A stretch of 41,865 nucleotides of DNA from a candidate division Zixibacteria bacterium RBG_16_53_22 (GTDB lineage: Bacteria > Zixibacteria > MSB-5A5 > UBA10806): NCBI GenBank assembly GCA_001775395.1, contig MEWP01000159.1:36590-78454 (forward strand). Direction: 5' to 3'. The position numbers and the translations under genes are program-made. The number at the start of each line of letters is the position of its first letter. Position 1 is the stretch's first letter. Under the pieces are notes generated by a model that had not been told where the DNA came from, did no database searches, and was given only the letters and a program-made list of their open reading frames with translations. Shown here piece by piece: positions 1-7,701 of this stretch.

Positions 1-969
1 GCCGATGAGAATTATATTTCGCCGGACCTTGGATATTATTTGTCCTCGTTGTATGCGACCCTTGATGGCGTGTTTGCCGATGTTTCGCCGGTTACCTCTT
101 ATCGTCTGGGCTTCATTTGCCGGCAGGCTCAGGAGGGCGCTGCTGGCCCCGATAGGACCGAACTTGATCTCGGAAGACTCGGTTCTGAATCGCCCTATTT
201 CAATAAGACCTTGCTTTCGGCGGTATATTCGCCGGCCAGGGCGTTGAATTTCTCCGGTGGTCTGAATTCCAGGGCCGATAAGAATGATATTACCAGGCCA
301 CGGTCGGTTTATCATTATCTAAGATGGCAGGCCAGCCAATTTGGATTCCGCGAGCGTCTCCTTGATATGAATAGCGGGCTTGTGGCCGCTCTGGTGCTGG
401 CGGTCCTGATTCTCCTGCCAATCGCGTCAAAGGCGGCTACGGGTCTGAAGCTGGCTCCGATTGCAGGCGTATATATCTTTGGCCTGCTCGGCATGGCGTT
501 CGAAATATCGATACTCTACCTTTTCCAGGTATTGCTCGGAGCGCTATTTATTCATCTCGGCCTGCTGCTGGCGGTCCTGATGGCGGGCTTGTCATGGGGC
601 GCCCTTAATCGTCTTAAGGTCACGTTTTTTCAAGTATTCGGGACCTTTATATTAGCCGCTGCTATTGTGGCCGGGGCTATACTGGCCGGAAATATGGGAA
701 TCGGCTTGCCGTTTATCGGAATCATGCTATATTCGGCTGCCGGGGCTTCGGGATTTGCCACCGGCGCCGGCTTCGCGCTGATCGCGAGACGTTTCGGCCA
801 GGAACGCTCCCCGGGTTCAACCTATTATGGAACCGACCTCTTTGGCGCCCTCATGGCGACCCTGGCTGCGCCCTGGGTTATTATGAGCTTGGGCGCAACT
901 TTTTTAATATCATCTATGATATTAATAAGTATAATATCATGGATGATTTTTAGGATGAGCAAAGAATGA
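1..969 (+). CDS. Membrane-associated spermidine synthase-like protein (5' truncated)
   Basis: The reading frame is open from the first base, so the N-terminus lies outside the window; 322 residues remain. The first residues (ENYISPDLGYY, then SLYATLDGVF) match the end of the aminopropyltransferase (spermidine synthase) fold seen in fused spermidine synthase/MFS-like membrane proteins. After about residue 125 the protein is hydrophobic, with roughly five to six membrane segments and a YGTDLFGALMATL stretch typical of these fusions. Family knowledge suggests a polyamine-synthase-like domain tethered to the inner membrane, but many such fusions have no proven activity and the substrate-binding part is not visible. 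The S41 protease follows after 49 nt on the same strand, suggesting one operon. The family call is fairly secure; the function is not. Confidence 0.7.
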   Translation, partial: ADENYISPDLGYYLSSLYATLDGVFADVSPVTSYRLGFICRQAQEGAAGPDRTELDLGRLGSESPYFNKTLLSAVYSPARALNFSGGLNSRADKNDITRPRSVYHYLRWQASQFGFRERLLDMNSGLVAALVLAVLILLPIASKAATGLKLAPIAGVYIFGLLGMAFEISILYLFQVLLGALFIHLGLLLAVLMAGLSWGALNRLKVTFFQVFGTFILAAAIVAGAILAGNMGIGLPFIGIMLYSAAGASGFATGAGFALIARRFGQERSPGSTYYGTDLFGALMATLAAPWVIMSLGATFLISSMILISIISWMIFRMSKE

Positions 970-1018
970 AACTGCAATTGTCGATAAATAGTTATATAGG
1001 GAAAGCAATGGAGGCCTT

Positions 1019-2701
1019 GTGAAATTCAAATACAGGATTGGGACGACGGTGACTGCGGCATTTGCAATTATTATCCTGTTCGCCTTCGCCCTCGCCCAAC
1101 GGCCCAGCGATTCCATCTATTCGCTGGTAAAACTCTCGTCGGATATCGCGTTCAAAATCAACGCCCGGTACGTAGACGATATCGATGTCCAGAAACTTGT
1201 CTATTCCGGCATCAGGGGGATGCTCGATACCCTCGACCCCTTCTCCGAATTCCTCGAGAAGACTGACTATGACAACCTGATGGAGATGACCTCGGGCAAG
1301 TACTCCGGCCTGGGGATGACCATTTTCTTGAAAGACAATTGGGTTACGGTCATGTCGCCGATGGAAGGCACCCCGGCCTACAGAATGGGCCTTCGATCCG
1401 GCGACCGCATCACCAGAATCGATGGGCAATCGACTAACGGCATGACCACGCAGGAGGCCTCCAAGCGCATGCGCGGCGAGGCTGGAACCAAGGTTAACCT
1501 GACCGTTCAACGCGAAGGGGCCGACGAGCCGCTCGAATATACTATCGAGCGAGCAGTCATAACCATCAAGACAGTGCCTTTCGCCGGAGTGATTGATGAC
1601 GATGGCAGGCGAATCGGATATATCAGGCTCTCTCGGTTCGGCGAGGAGGCTGACGCCGAGCTCGATGTCGCCATGAAGAATATGGCCAATGAGAAACTGG
1701 ACGGGCTGATTTTCGACCTCAGATCCAACGGCGGTGGCCTCTTGAGCCAGGCGGTAATGGTCTCGAACTATTTCCTGCCCAAAGGCTCCGACGTCGTCTA
1801 CACCAAAGGGCGCACGGCCGACCAGAATAACACCCATTATGCCAATCGCGATCCGATTCTTCCCGAGGTACCCCTGGTGGTCCTGGTTAATGAAATGTCG
1901 GCCTCGGCCTCAGAGATTGTGGCGGGGGCCATCCAGGATTCCGACAGGGGCGTGATTCTCGGCAATACGACATTCGGCAAGGGTCTGGTCCAACAGGTTT
2001 ATACCCTGCCCGAGGGAGCGGCTCTTAAACTCACCACCGCCAAGTGGTATGTGCCTTCCGGGAGATGCATACAAAAGGATATTCGCTCGACCCGGCACCC
2101 GGAGGACATGGCCGAGGCCGAGAATGATACCACGGCCGAGGCCGTCGATTCCACCAAGCTGGAGATTTTTCACACCAAGGGCGGCCGCATCGTTTATGGC
2201 GGCGGCGGAATCACCCCGGATATCGTTGTCGATCCCGAGAAACTGACCGCCCTGGAATTAAACCTCGAGCGCCTCTCCCTGTTCTTTGATTTTGCTTTGC
2301 GCTATACTGCCGCCCACCCCGGGATAAAGCCCGATTTCCAGGTTACCGATGCAATAGTGGCCGAGTTCAGGGATTTCCTCAAAGAGCGGAGTTTCACTTA
2401 TAAGAACGAGGTCGAGAACAAGCTCGAGGAATTGGAGAAAATCGCCAGGGAAAATGAGAATGACCAGTCGGTATTTGCGGAAATCGAGAAGATGAGGGGC
2501 GTGGTGGCCGCCCACAAAGATTCCGAATTTGCCGAGAGTCTCGATTATATCAAGCGTTCCATCAAGCGCGATATTCTCACCCGTTTATACGGCGAATCGG
2601 AGGTTTACAGGCACGTGGTGCTCGAAAGCGATCCGTATATTGAGAAAGCGGTGACGATCCTGTCATCGCCGACGGAATACGCCGGCATCCTCGGCAGCTA
2701 A
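1019..2701 (+). CDS. S41 family C-terminal processing peptidase with PDZ domain
   Basis: This is a CtpA/Prc-type serine protease of 560 residues. Residues 11-26 form a hydrophobic signal/anchor segment, placing the enzyme in the periplasm. A PDZ domain spans about 85-170 (SGLGM, GLRSGDRI). The catalytic S41 domain holds FDLRSNGGG at 232-240, the nucleophile Ser296 in SASASEI, and the general base Lys321 in TFGKG. The 25-residue Ser-to-Lys distance is the same as in E. coli Prc. The C-terminal ~150 residues are helical and charged, as in longer family members. The start is GTG, chosen because GGAGG at 1010-1014 lies 4 nt upstream and because the signal segment begins there. Likely role: processing or degradation of periplasmic proteins with exposed C-termini; the substrate is unknown. 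Confidence 0.93.
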   Translation: MKFKYRIGTTVTAAFAIIILFAFALAQRPSDSIYSLVKLSSDIAFKINARYVDDIDVQKLVYSGIRGMLDTLDPFSEFLEKTDYDNLMEMTSGKYSGLGMTIFLKDNWVTVMSPMEGTPAYRMGLRSGDRITRIDGQSTNGMTTQEASKRMRGEAGTKVNLTVQREGADEPLEYTIERAVITIKTVPFAGVIDDDGRRIGYIRLSRFGEEADAELDVAMKNMANEKLDGLIFDLRSNGGGLLSQAVMVSNYFLPKGSDVVYTKGRTADQNNTHYANRDPILPEVPLVVLVNEMSASASEIVAGAIQDSDRGVILGNTTFGKGLVQQVYTLPEGAALKLTTAKWYVPSGRCIQKDIRSTRHPEDMAEAENDTTAEAVDSTKLEIFHTKGGRIVYGGGGITPDIVVDPEKLTALELNLERLSLFFDFALRYTAAHPGIKPDFQVTDAIVAEFRDFLKERSFTYKNEVENKLEELEKIARENENDQSVFAEIEKMRGVVAAHKDSEFAESLDYIKRSIKRDILTRLYGESEVYRHVVLESDPYIEKAVTILSSPTEYAGILGS

Positions 2702-2721
2702 GCCACAGGGAAATGTAATTT

Positions 2722-2755
2722 GGGCCGGTCGCCAGCGCGCGTCCGGCCTATTATT
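2722..2755 (+). terminator. Possible terminator hairpin after the S41 gene
   Basis: GGCCGG at 2723-2728 pairs with CCGGCC at 2743-2748 around a GC-rich 14-nt loop. The sequence downstream is AT-rich (tattatta) but has no T-run, so this is a weak intrinsic terminator candidate. The rest of the 297-nt gap before moeA holds the moeA promoter and a ~113-nt leader with a small CCAGG/CCTGG hairpin (2936-2954). I recognise no riboswitch there; it does not look like the Moco motif. Confidence 0.3.
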
Positions 2756-2852
2756 ATGCTTGCATCCCGTTATAGTCGGCCGGGCAACATTGACCTCTTG
2801 ATTCGCCTTTTTTCAAACCTGTTTATGCGGGCCTTTCTTTCTATCATTTATC

Positions 2853-2879
2853 TTGACAAGGTTTTAGTTTTATTATAAG
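2853..2879 (+). promoter_or_regulatory. Candidate moeA promoter
   Basis: A perfect TTGACA (2853-2858) is followed after 15 nt by TATAAG (2874-2879). The spacer is shorter than the ideal 17 nt. It is the only good sigma70-like pair in the gap and sits about 120 nt before the moeA start. Confidence 0.45.
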
Positions 2880-2998
2880 GTATTTATGGCGAGGGGATCT
2901 GTTATCTGTTGATTTTGCCCCATTTACAATCACACCCAGGGTATTTATTCCTGGCGAGTTATTCATTCAGAATGCCTTCGAGCGGAGGGGAAGGTATC

Positions 2999-4225
2999 AT
3001 GATCTCAGTTGATAAGGCGCTCCAAATAGTCCTTGAAAACACGCCGGTTTTGGACCCTGTATCAATTCCCATAATCGGAGCAAGAAACATGGTCCTGGCA
3101 GAGGACTTTATTTCTTTCGATGATATGCCGCCATTTGACATGGCCATGATCGATGGTTTTGCGGTCGTCAGCGGCGATATCGCCCGGGCCTCTCACGATG
3201 CACCCGTGTCGCTCAAGCTCGATGGGGAAGTGAAAGTCGGTTGCCCGTGGCCGGAGCGGGTCCTATCGGGGCACGCTGTAAAAATCGTCAGCGGCGCCGC
3301 GCTTCCCGACGGCACCGATACTATTGTCTCCTCGGAATCCGCCGTGCGCGATTCCACCCAGCGAGTGAAAATATACCAGAGCGAAAGACCCGGCGAGAAT
3401 ATCTTCGCCAAAGGCGGTGACATAGCCTCCGGGACTATAGTTCTCCTTAAAGGCAAGATCCTGACCGCCGCCGATATCGGCGTTCTTGCCGCCCTGGGCA
3501 AACAGGAGGTGCTTTGTCACAGGAGACCCCGGGTCTCATTTTTCGCCTCCGGAAACGATCTCATCCCACCTGACCAGCCGCTGCAAAACGGCAAGATTAG
3601 AGCCGGAAATTCCTTCGTATTACAGTCCCAGCTCGACGAGTACGGGGCCGAGCCGATCAACCTGGGCATTATCGGGGCCGATTCCGATGAGCTTAAAGCT
3701 AATATCGAAAAAGCCATGGAAAGCGACATGTTCATCACTTCCACCGGGTCCTCGATGGACGATTTCGATATGATAAAAGGGATACTGCAACGGGCCGGGA
3801 TGGATCTGAAATTCTGGAAAGTCGCCATCCGGCCCGGCAAGCCCCTAATCTTCGGAACATTTAATGGTATCCCGGTATTCGGGCTTCCGGGGAATTACTT
3901 GTCGTCGATGGTTATCCTGGAGGAGTTCGTCAGGCCGGCGATATGCAAGATGCAGGGCAAACGCGATGTGCGCCGAACCGAGGTTTATGCCCGTCTCGAG
4001 AAGGATATCAGGGGTGGTGGAGGCATGACTCATTTTATCCGCGCCGAGGTCAGGATTACAGACGATGGTTTTCTGGCGCTGCCGACCGGCAGCCGCACGA
4101 CGCCGTCGGTCATGCCGCTTACTCTGGCCAACGGATTCATAGTCGTGCCGCAGGATATCAATCATATATCCGAGGGCGAGACTGTCAGGGTTCAAATAAT
4201 CGCCGACCCGACAAACATGTGTTGA
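2999..4225 (+). CDS. moeA: Molybdopterin molybdenumtransferase MoeA
   Basis: MoeA inserts molybdate into adenylylated molybdopterin in the last step of molybdenum-cofactor synthesis. The protein has 408 residues, normal for the family. Visible landmarks are PPFDMAMIDGFAV (44-56), GDIASGTIVL (140-149), the central MoCF-like domain with FFASGNDL (181-188) and IRPGKPLIFG (277-286), and the C-terminal beta-barrel domain (from about 330). An upstream in-frame ATG-like start at 2909 exists, but the ATG at 2999 is preferred because GGAGGGG lies just upstream and homology begins there. Oddities: the usual TSGGVS-type loop reads STGSSMDDFD (248-257), and the usual GLPGNP reads GLPGNY (295-300). No other molybdenum-cofactor gene is in the window. 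It faces the rhodanese/MauE pair tail to tail with a 30-nt gap. Confidence 0.92.
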   Translation: MISVDKALQIVLENTPVLDPVSIPIIGARNMVLAEDFISFDDMPPFDMAMIDGFAVVSGDIARASHDAPVSLKLDGEVKVGCPWPERVLSGHAVKIVSGAALPDGTDTIVSSESAVRDSTQRVKIYQSERPGENIFAKGGDIASGTIVLLKGKILTAADIGVLAALGKQEVLCHRRPRVSFFASGNDLIPPDQPLQNGKIRAGNSFVLQSQLDEYGAEPINLGIIGADSDELKANIEKAMESDMFITSTGSSMDDFDMIKGILQRAGMDLKFWKVAIRPGKPLIFGTFNGIPVFGLPGNYLSSMVILEEFVRPAICKMQGKRDVRRTEVYARLEKDIRGGGGMTHFIRAEVRITDDGFLALPTGSRTTPSVMPLTLANGFIVVPQDINHISEGETVRVQIIADPTNMC

Positions 4226-4255
4226 TTTTGCCCTCTTGATAGATGAAGCTGCTTG

Positions 4256-4702
4256 TTAGCCTATGGCCCGCGAGCGTTTGGGGGGCCGGTAAAATAGGAG
4301 GATATGCAGCGCAAAGATCAAGAACACAACATCGCGAATAGTATCTACGACCAAATTTGTTCTCACGCTGGCCGAGGTCGAGAAACAACCACAATTGATA
4401 TTAATGCCTCTGATAGCGGTAACCGAAAGCAAGGCTATATAAAATACCAATAGCCCTCCCAGGATTAGATTCGCACCCCTGACTCTGAGGCCGACAATAA
4501 TTAAAACCCCGGCCAAAAGCTCGATCCAGGGTAGAATAATAGCTGAGATATTTATAAGCGACGGCGGCATGATTCGGTAATTATGAATGATCTGGGCAAA
4601 GGCCAACGGATTTAGCGCTTTGTCGTAGCTGGCATAGATAAATACGATTCCAAGCACCAACCGCGAAACAAGAAGCAGCCGCCTGTCACTGAGAAATCTC
4701 AT
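4256..4702 (-). CDS. MauE/DoxX-like membrane protein
   Basis: This is a 148-residue protein with four predicted membrane helices (about 10-27, 53-72, 78-97 and 118-138). The short motif NCGCF (103-107) resembles the cysteine pair of MauE/DoxX-type redox membrane proteins, which supply reducing or oxidising power to periplasmic partners. The start is the ATG at 4702, which overlaps the end of the upstream rhodanese by 17 nt, so translation is probably coupled. The pairing suggests the two proteins form one thiol or sulfur relay: an anchored rhodanese domain and a quinone- or thiol-linked membrane partner. The motif and topology are visible; the redox role is inferred from the family. Confidence 0.8.
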   Translation of the reverse strand: MRFLSDRRLLLVSRLVLGIVFIYASYDKALNPLAFAQIIHNYRIMPPSLINISAIILPWIELLAGVLIIVGLRVRGANLILGGLLVFYIALLSVTAIRGININCGCFSTSASVRTNLVVDTIRDVVFLIFALHILLFYRPPKRSRAIG

Positions 4703-5210
4703 GGCTCCCCTCTGATTTTTCGACTGGCAGGCCGGCATCGTTCCACTTCTGCCACCCGCCAAAGAAGATATAGGAATGTTCATAACCCAACTGTTTGAGT
4801 TCCCGAGCCAGAAAAAGCGAAAGCTCGCAGTCGAGGCCGCCGCAGTATGCCACGATCTCTTTTCGGGGATCAAGCATCGGCCGGACCGATTCCCAATAAG
4901 TATCCCATTGCTCAAACGGCAGGTTGATCGCCCCTTTGATGTGGTCCTCCTCATATTCATACGGCTCGCGTGAGTCGATGAAAATGGCGTTGCCGCGAAG
5001 GTAGATGCCGTAAGCTTCCTCGAGCGAGAGCAGAGAATCACCCGGCTGGTAGGATGGCGGGAGTTCAAGCTCGCGTTTTTGGCGATTGTCTGGCCAGGGA
5101 GTATCCCAGGCCAGGCCTTTGGCCGACGTGGAATTTCTGACGGTGTTGACAGCAATTCCAATTAAGGCCCCGACGATTAATATCAGAATGGCATCCCTTA
5201 GACTTTTCAT
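4686..5210 (-). CDS. Membrane-anchored rhodanese-like protein
   Basis: This is a 174-residue single-domain rhodanese. Residues 6-22 form one membrane helix with positive residues (K2, R5) before it, predicting N-in/C-out topology and a periplasmic rhodanese domain. The domain runs from about 60 to 165, with FIDSREPYEYEEDHIKGAIN (77-96) and the active-site loop YCGGLDCELS, so Cys123 is the likely sulfur-accepting residue. The ATG at 5210 is chosen over an upstream ATG at 5270 because the membrane helix follows it directly and a promoter -10 element lies 7 nt upstream. There is no clear Shine-Dalgarno sequence. It is the first gene of a two-gene operon with the MauE/DoxX-like protein. The substrate is unknown. 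Confidence 0.85.
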   Translation of the reverse strand: MKSLRDAILILIVGALIGIAVNTVRNSTSAKGLAWDTPWPDNRQKRELELPPSYQPGDSLLSLEEAYGIYLRGNAIFIDSREPYEYEEDHIKGAINLPFEQWDTYWESVRPMLDPRKEIVAYCGGLDCELSLFLARELKQLGYEHSYIFFGGWQKWNDAGLPVEKSEGSHEISQ

Positions 5211-5217
5211 GGCGGAT

Positions 5218-5246
5218 AAAATAAATTCGAGACGGGAAAGAGTCAA
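5218..5246 (-). promoter_or_regulatory. Candidate rhodanese operon promoter (leaderless geometry)
   Basis: Read on the minus strand: TTGACT (5246-5241), a 17-nt spacer, then TATTTT (5223-5218). Only 7 nt separate the -10 box from the ATG at 5210, so transcription would start at or next to the start codon. This fits the lack of a Shine-Dalgarno sequence. Confidence 0.5.
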
Positions 5247-5298
5247 GCGAAACCGGCATGGTATTATCATGACAACAAATCAGTTATGTAGAATTTGG

Positions 5299-5326
5299 TT
5301 GACATTTGAACCGGGCGTGCTAATTT
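5299..5326 (+). promoter_or_regulatory. Candidate HNH gene promoter (near-leaderless geometry)
   Basis: TTGACA (5299-5304), a 16-nt spacer, then TAATTT (5321-5326). The predicted transcription start at about 5333 lies only a few bases before the ATG at 5337, and no Shine-Dalgarno sequence is present. The -35 box is perfect and the -10 box weak. Confidence 0.45.
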
Positions 5327-5336
5327 TCGCATAAGA

Positions 5337-5849
5337 ATGAGTATGCTTTACAGGCAAGTGCTTGTCTTAAATCAGAATTTCGAGCCTGTTTCCGTTTGCA
5401 GTGTCAGGCGCGCCGTGGTGATGCTATACCTGGGCAAGGCCGAAATAATAGAGACAGCCGATGGATTCGTGCTGCGTTCGCAATCTACTCAAATCCCGGT
5501 GCCATCGGTCATAAGGCTTGATTTTTATGTCAAGGTGCCGGCCAAGCGGATCATGCTGACTCGCAAAAACATCATCAAACGCGATGGCAGCCGGTGCCAA
5601 TACTGCGGCAGGAAGAAGTCTCAGATGACTGTCGATCATATCATACCCAAGATTTACGGTGGAAAGGATACCTGGGAAAACCTGGTTTGCGCCTGCCTCG
5701 AATGCAACAACCGCAAAGGCCACCAAACCCCCGAACACGCGGGTCTGCTCCTCGTTCGGCGGCCGAGGAGGCCCAATCATATCACGTTCATCCAGCAATT
5801 CGTGGGCGTCAGCGACCACCGTTGGCGTCAATACCTTTTTATGGATTGA
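5337..5849 (+). CDS. HNH endonuclease family protein
   Basis: This is a 170-residue protein of the widespread stand-alone bacterial HNH family. Residues 1-75 form the usual N-terminal segment (VLNQNFEPVSV, ending VKVPAKRIMLTRKNI). The nuclease module follows: zinc-type CQYC (87-90), the DH pair Asp100-His101 in TVDHIIP, Asn115 in WENLV, and CLEC-NN-RKG (120-127). These are the beta-beta-alpha metal-finger residues needed to bind and cut DNA. Such genes are common as single chromosomal copies without a methylase or phage context, as here, and their physiological role is poorly known. ATG at 5337 is used; a second ATG at 5343 is equally possible. The 114-nt gap to trpS holds nothing I recognise. 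Confidence 0.9.
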   Translation: MSMLYRQVLVLNQNFEPVSVCSVRRAVVMLYLGKAEIIETADGFVLRSQSTQIPVPSVIRLDFYVKVPAKRIMLTRKNIIKRDGSRCQYCGRKKSQMTVDHIIPKIYGGKDTWENLVCACLECNNRKGHQTPEHAGLLLVRRPRRPNHITFIQQFVGVSDHRWRQYLFMD

Positions 5850-5963
5850 CGAGACGGGGAGAGGCATCCGCGCGGCTTCCCTCTTTTACCCCGTCATGCG
5901 GAAATTTCGAGAATCAAGTGGGCCTTTGGGCGCATCTATCAATTTATTCGTAATGGAGGTCTG

Positions 5964-6950
5964 TTGACTCTAAAACCTGTCATACTATCCGGCATGCAGC
6001 CGACTGGCCAGTTGCATCTGGGCAATTACGAGGGGGCCCTGAAAAACTGGGTTTCGCTCCAGGACAATTATCGCATGTTTCTTTGCATCGTCGATTGGCA
6101 CGCGCTGACCTCGGATTTCAACGATACGGCCCCCATGCAGGAGAGGATATTCCAGACGGCGGTCGATTATCTGGCTGCCGGGCTCGACCCCGATAAGTGC
6201 TCCATATTCATTCAATCGGAGATAAAGGAGCATGCCGAATTGCATCTGCTTCTGTCCATGATCGTCCCAATTCCCTGGCTGGAAAGGGTGCCGGCATATA
6301 AAGAAAAAGCTGAAGCCCTCGACTTAGATAGTTATGGTTTCCTGGGTTACCCATTGTTGCAGGCGGCCGATATCTTGATTTACAAGGCTGATGCCGTTCC
6401 TGTCGGAAAAGATCAGGTACCCCATATCGAATTGACCCGGGAAGTGGCGCGAAGATTCAACTCATTATATGGCAAGGTCTTCCCGGAACCAGAGGCGCTG
6501 TTGACCCAGTTCCCGGCCATTCCCGGTACCGATGGGCGCAAGATGAGCAAATCATATGGCAACGATATCAGGCTGGCCGATACCGAGGAGGAGACGACCA
6601 AGAAAATCAAGAAAATGGTCACGGATCCCAAGAAGATATACAAAGGCGATCCCGGCCGCCCGGAAATTTGCCCGGTCTACGCCCTGCATCAGGTATACAG
6701 CACCAATAGCGAGGAAATCAGAATCGGCTGTTCCACGGGGGCTTTGGGCTGTGTCGATTGCAAGATGCAACTGGCCGCCAGTCTGAACGCCGCCCTCCGG
6801 CCTCTCCGGGAGAAAAGAAAAGAGCTTGTAAATAATAAAAAGTATGTTATAAATATATTGAAGAAAGGGGCGGACGAGGCCAGGCAGGTAGCCGGCGCCA
6901 CTATGGATGAGGTCCGCCGGGCAATGCATCTGATGAGAGAAGATGTCTGA
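5964..6950 (+). CDS. trpS: Tryptophanyl-tRNA synthetase (iron-sulfur type)
   Basis: This class Ic aminoacyl-tRNA synthetase charges tRNA-Trp. The 328-residue length is normal. The HIGH-equivalent is TGQLHLGN (14-21) and the KMSKS loop is intact (193-197). Near the anticodon-binding end are four cysteines, C236, C256, C263 and C266. This pattern (CPVY, then C-x6-C-x2-C) resembles the [4Fe-4S] site described for Thermotoga maritima TrpRS, although the first spacing here is 19 rather than the 22 residues I recall for that enzyme. The start is TTG at 5964, supported by GGAGG at 5955-5959. The 3' end overlaps scpA by 8 nt, so this is the head of the trpS-scpA-scpB-rluB-cmk-plsC run. Confidence 0.96.
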   Translation: MTLKPVILSGMQPTGQLHLGNYEGALKNWVSLQDNYRMFLCIVDWHALTSDFNDTAPMQERIFQTAVDYLAAGLDPDKCSIFIQSEIKEHAELHLLLSMIVPIPWLERVPAYKEKAEALDLDSYGFLGYPLLQAADILIYKADAVPVGKDQVPHIELTREVARRFNSLYGKVFPEPEALLTQFPAIPGTDGRKMSKSYGNDIRLADTEEETTKKIKKMVTDPKKIYKGDPGRPEICPVYALHQVYSTNSEEIRIGCSTGALGCVDCKMQLAASLNAALRPLREKRKELVNNKKYVINILKKGADEARQVAGATMDEVRRAMHLMREDV

Positions 6951-7701
6951 AGTCTCAGAACATCGCGCAGGCCAGCTTTTATTTGAGCTGGAGGCCTTCG
7001 ATGGCCCGCTCGATCTACTCCTGTATCTGATCAGGAAGGATGAAATCGATATCTATGATATCCCCATAGCAAACATTACCAGGCAATATCTCGGATATCT
7101 CGCGGCCTGCCGGGAGTTGAACCTCGAGGTGGCCGGCGAGTTCTTGTACATGGCATCGATGCTGATCCGAATAAAAGCGCAGATGCTCCTGCCGCGGCCC
7201 GAGGATGACGTAATCGAGGATCCAAGGACGGAGCTTGTCAATGCCATCCTGGAATATAAGAAGATCAAGCAGACCTCCGCTATACTGGAGCAGATGGCGG
7301 AGGAGCAGGCCATGCGCTACCCCCGGGGCGAGGCTGGCCCGGATAATCTCCCGGCGCCCGAGCCGGAAATGGTGCGGGTCGACCTGGCAACGCTGATGAT
7401 CGCTTTCGGCGATCTGCTTCGGCGGATGCCGCGAGAGACAATTTACGAGGTCAGGCCGCAGGAAATCACGGTGGAAATGCGCAAAGAGCATATCCTGGCC
7501 CTTTTCGAGGATAAGCGATCCATTGAATTCGATATATTATTTGAAGATGATCCGAGAAAAATCGTAATGGTGGTCACTTTTATTGCGATTTTGGAGTTAG
7601 TAAAGCAGGGGACTCTAAAATTAGAACAAGCAGCACGCTTTTCCCCGATCAGGCTGTTCAAGGGGGAAATGGAAAATCAGCTTCTCCTGGAGAGCGCATG
7701 A
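6943..7701 (+). CDS. scpA: Segregation and condensation protein A
   Basis: ScpA is the kleisin subunit that bridges the SMC heads in the condensin complex that compacts and segregates the chromosome. The 252-residue product shows the family hallmark FDGPLDLLLYLI near the N-terminus (about 19-30), then the KDEIDIYDIPIANIT segment, and a C-terminal winged-helix region ending LKLEQAARFSPIRLF. Both SMC-contact ends therefore look intact. The ATG at 6943 overlaps trpS by 8 nt. Its 3' end overlaps a secreted-protease gene by 4 nt, which separates it from its partner scpB. No smc gene is in the window. Confidence 0.95.
   Translation: MSEVSEHRAGQLLFELEAFDGPLDLLLYLIRKDEIDIYDIPIANITRQYLGYLAACRELNLEVAGEFLYMASMLIRIKAQMLLPRPEDDVIEDPRTELVNAILEYKKIKQTSAILEQMAEEQAMRYPRGEAGPDNLPAPEPEMVRVDLATLMIAFGDLLRRMPRETIYEVRPQEITVEMRKEHILALFEDKRSIEFDILFEDDPRKIVMVVTFIAILELVKQGTLKLEQAARFSPIRLFKGEMENQLLLESA

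Noticed and set aside
992-1837. 281-codon minus-strand frame opposite the S41 protease
   Set aside because: The S41 protease on the plus strand is intact with catalytic residues and a ribosome binding site. The opposite frame has no domain and arises from codon bias.
2880-2998. Molybdenum-cofactor riboswitch upstream of moeA
   Set aside because: Only a 5-bp CCAGG/CCTGG hairpin is visible; the multi-stem Moco RNA architecture is not.
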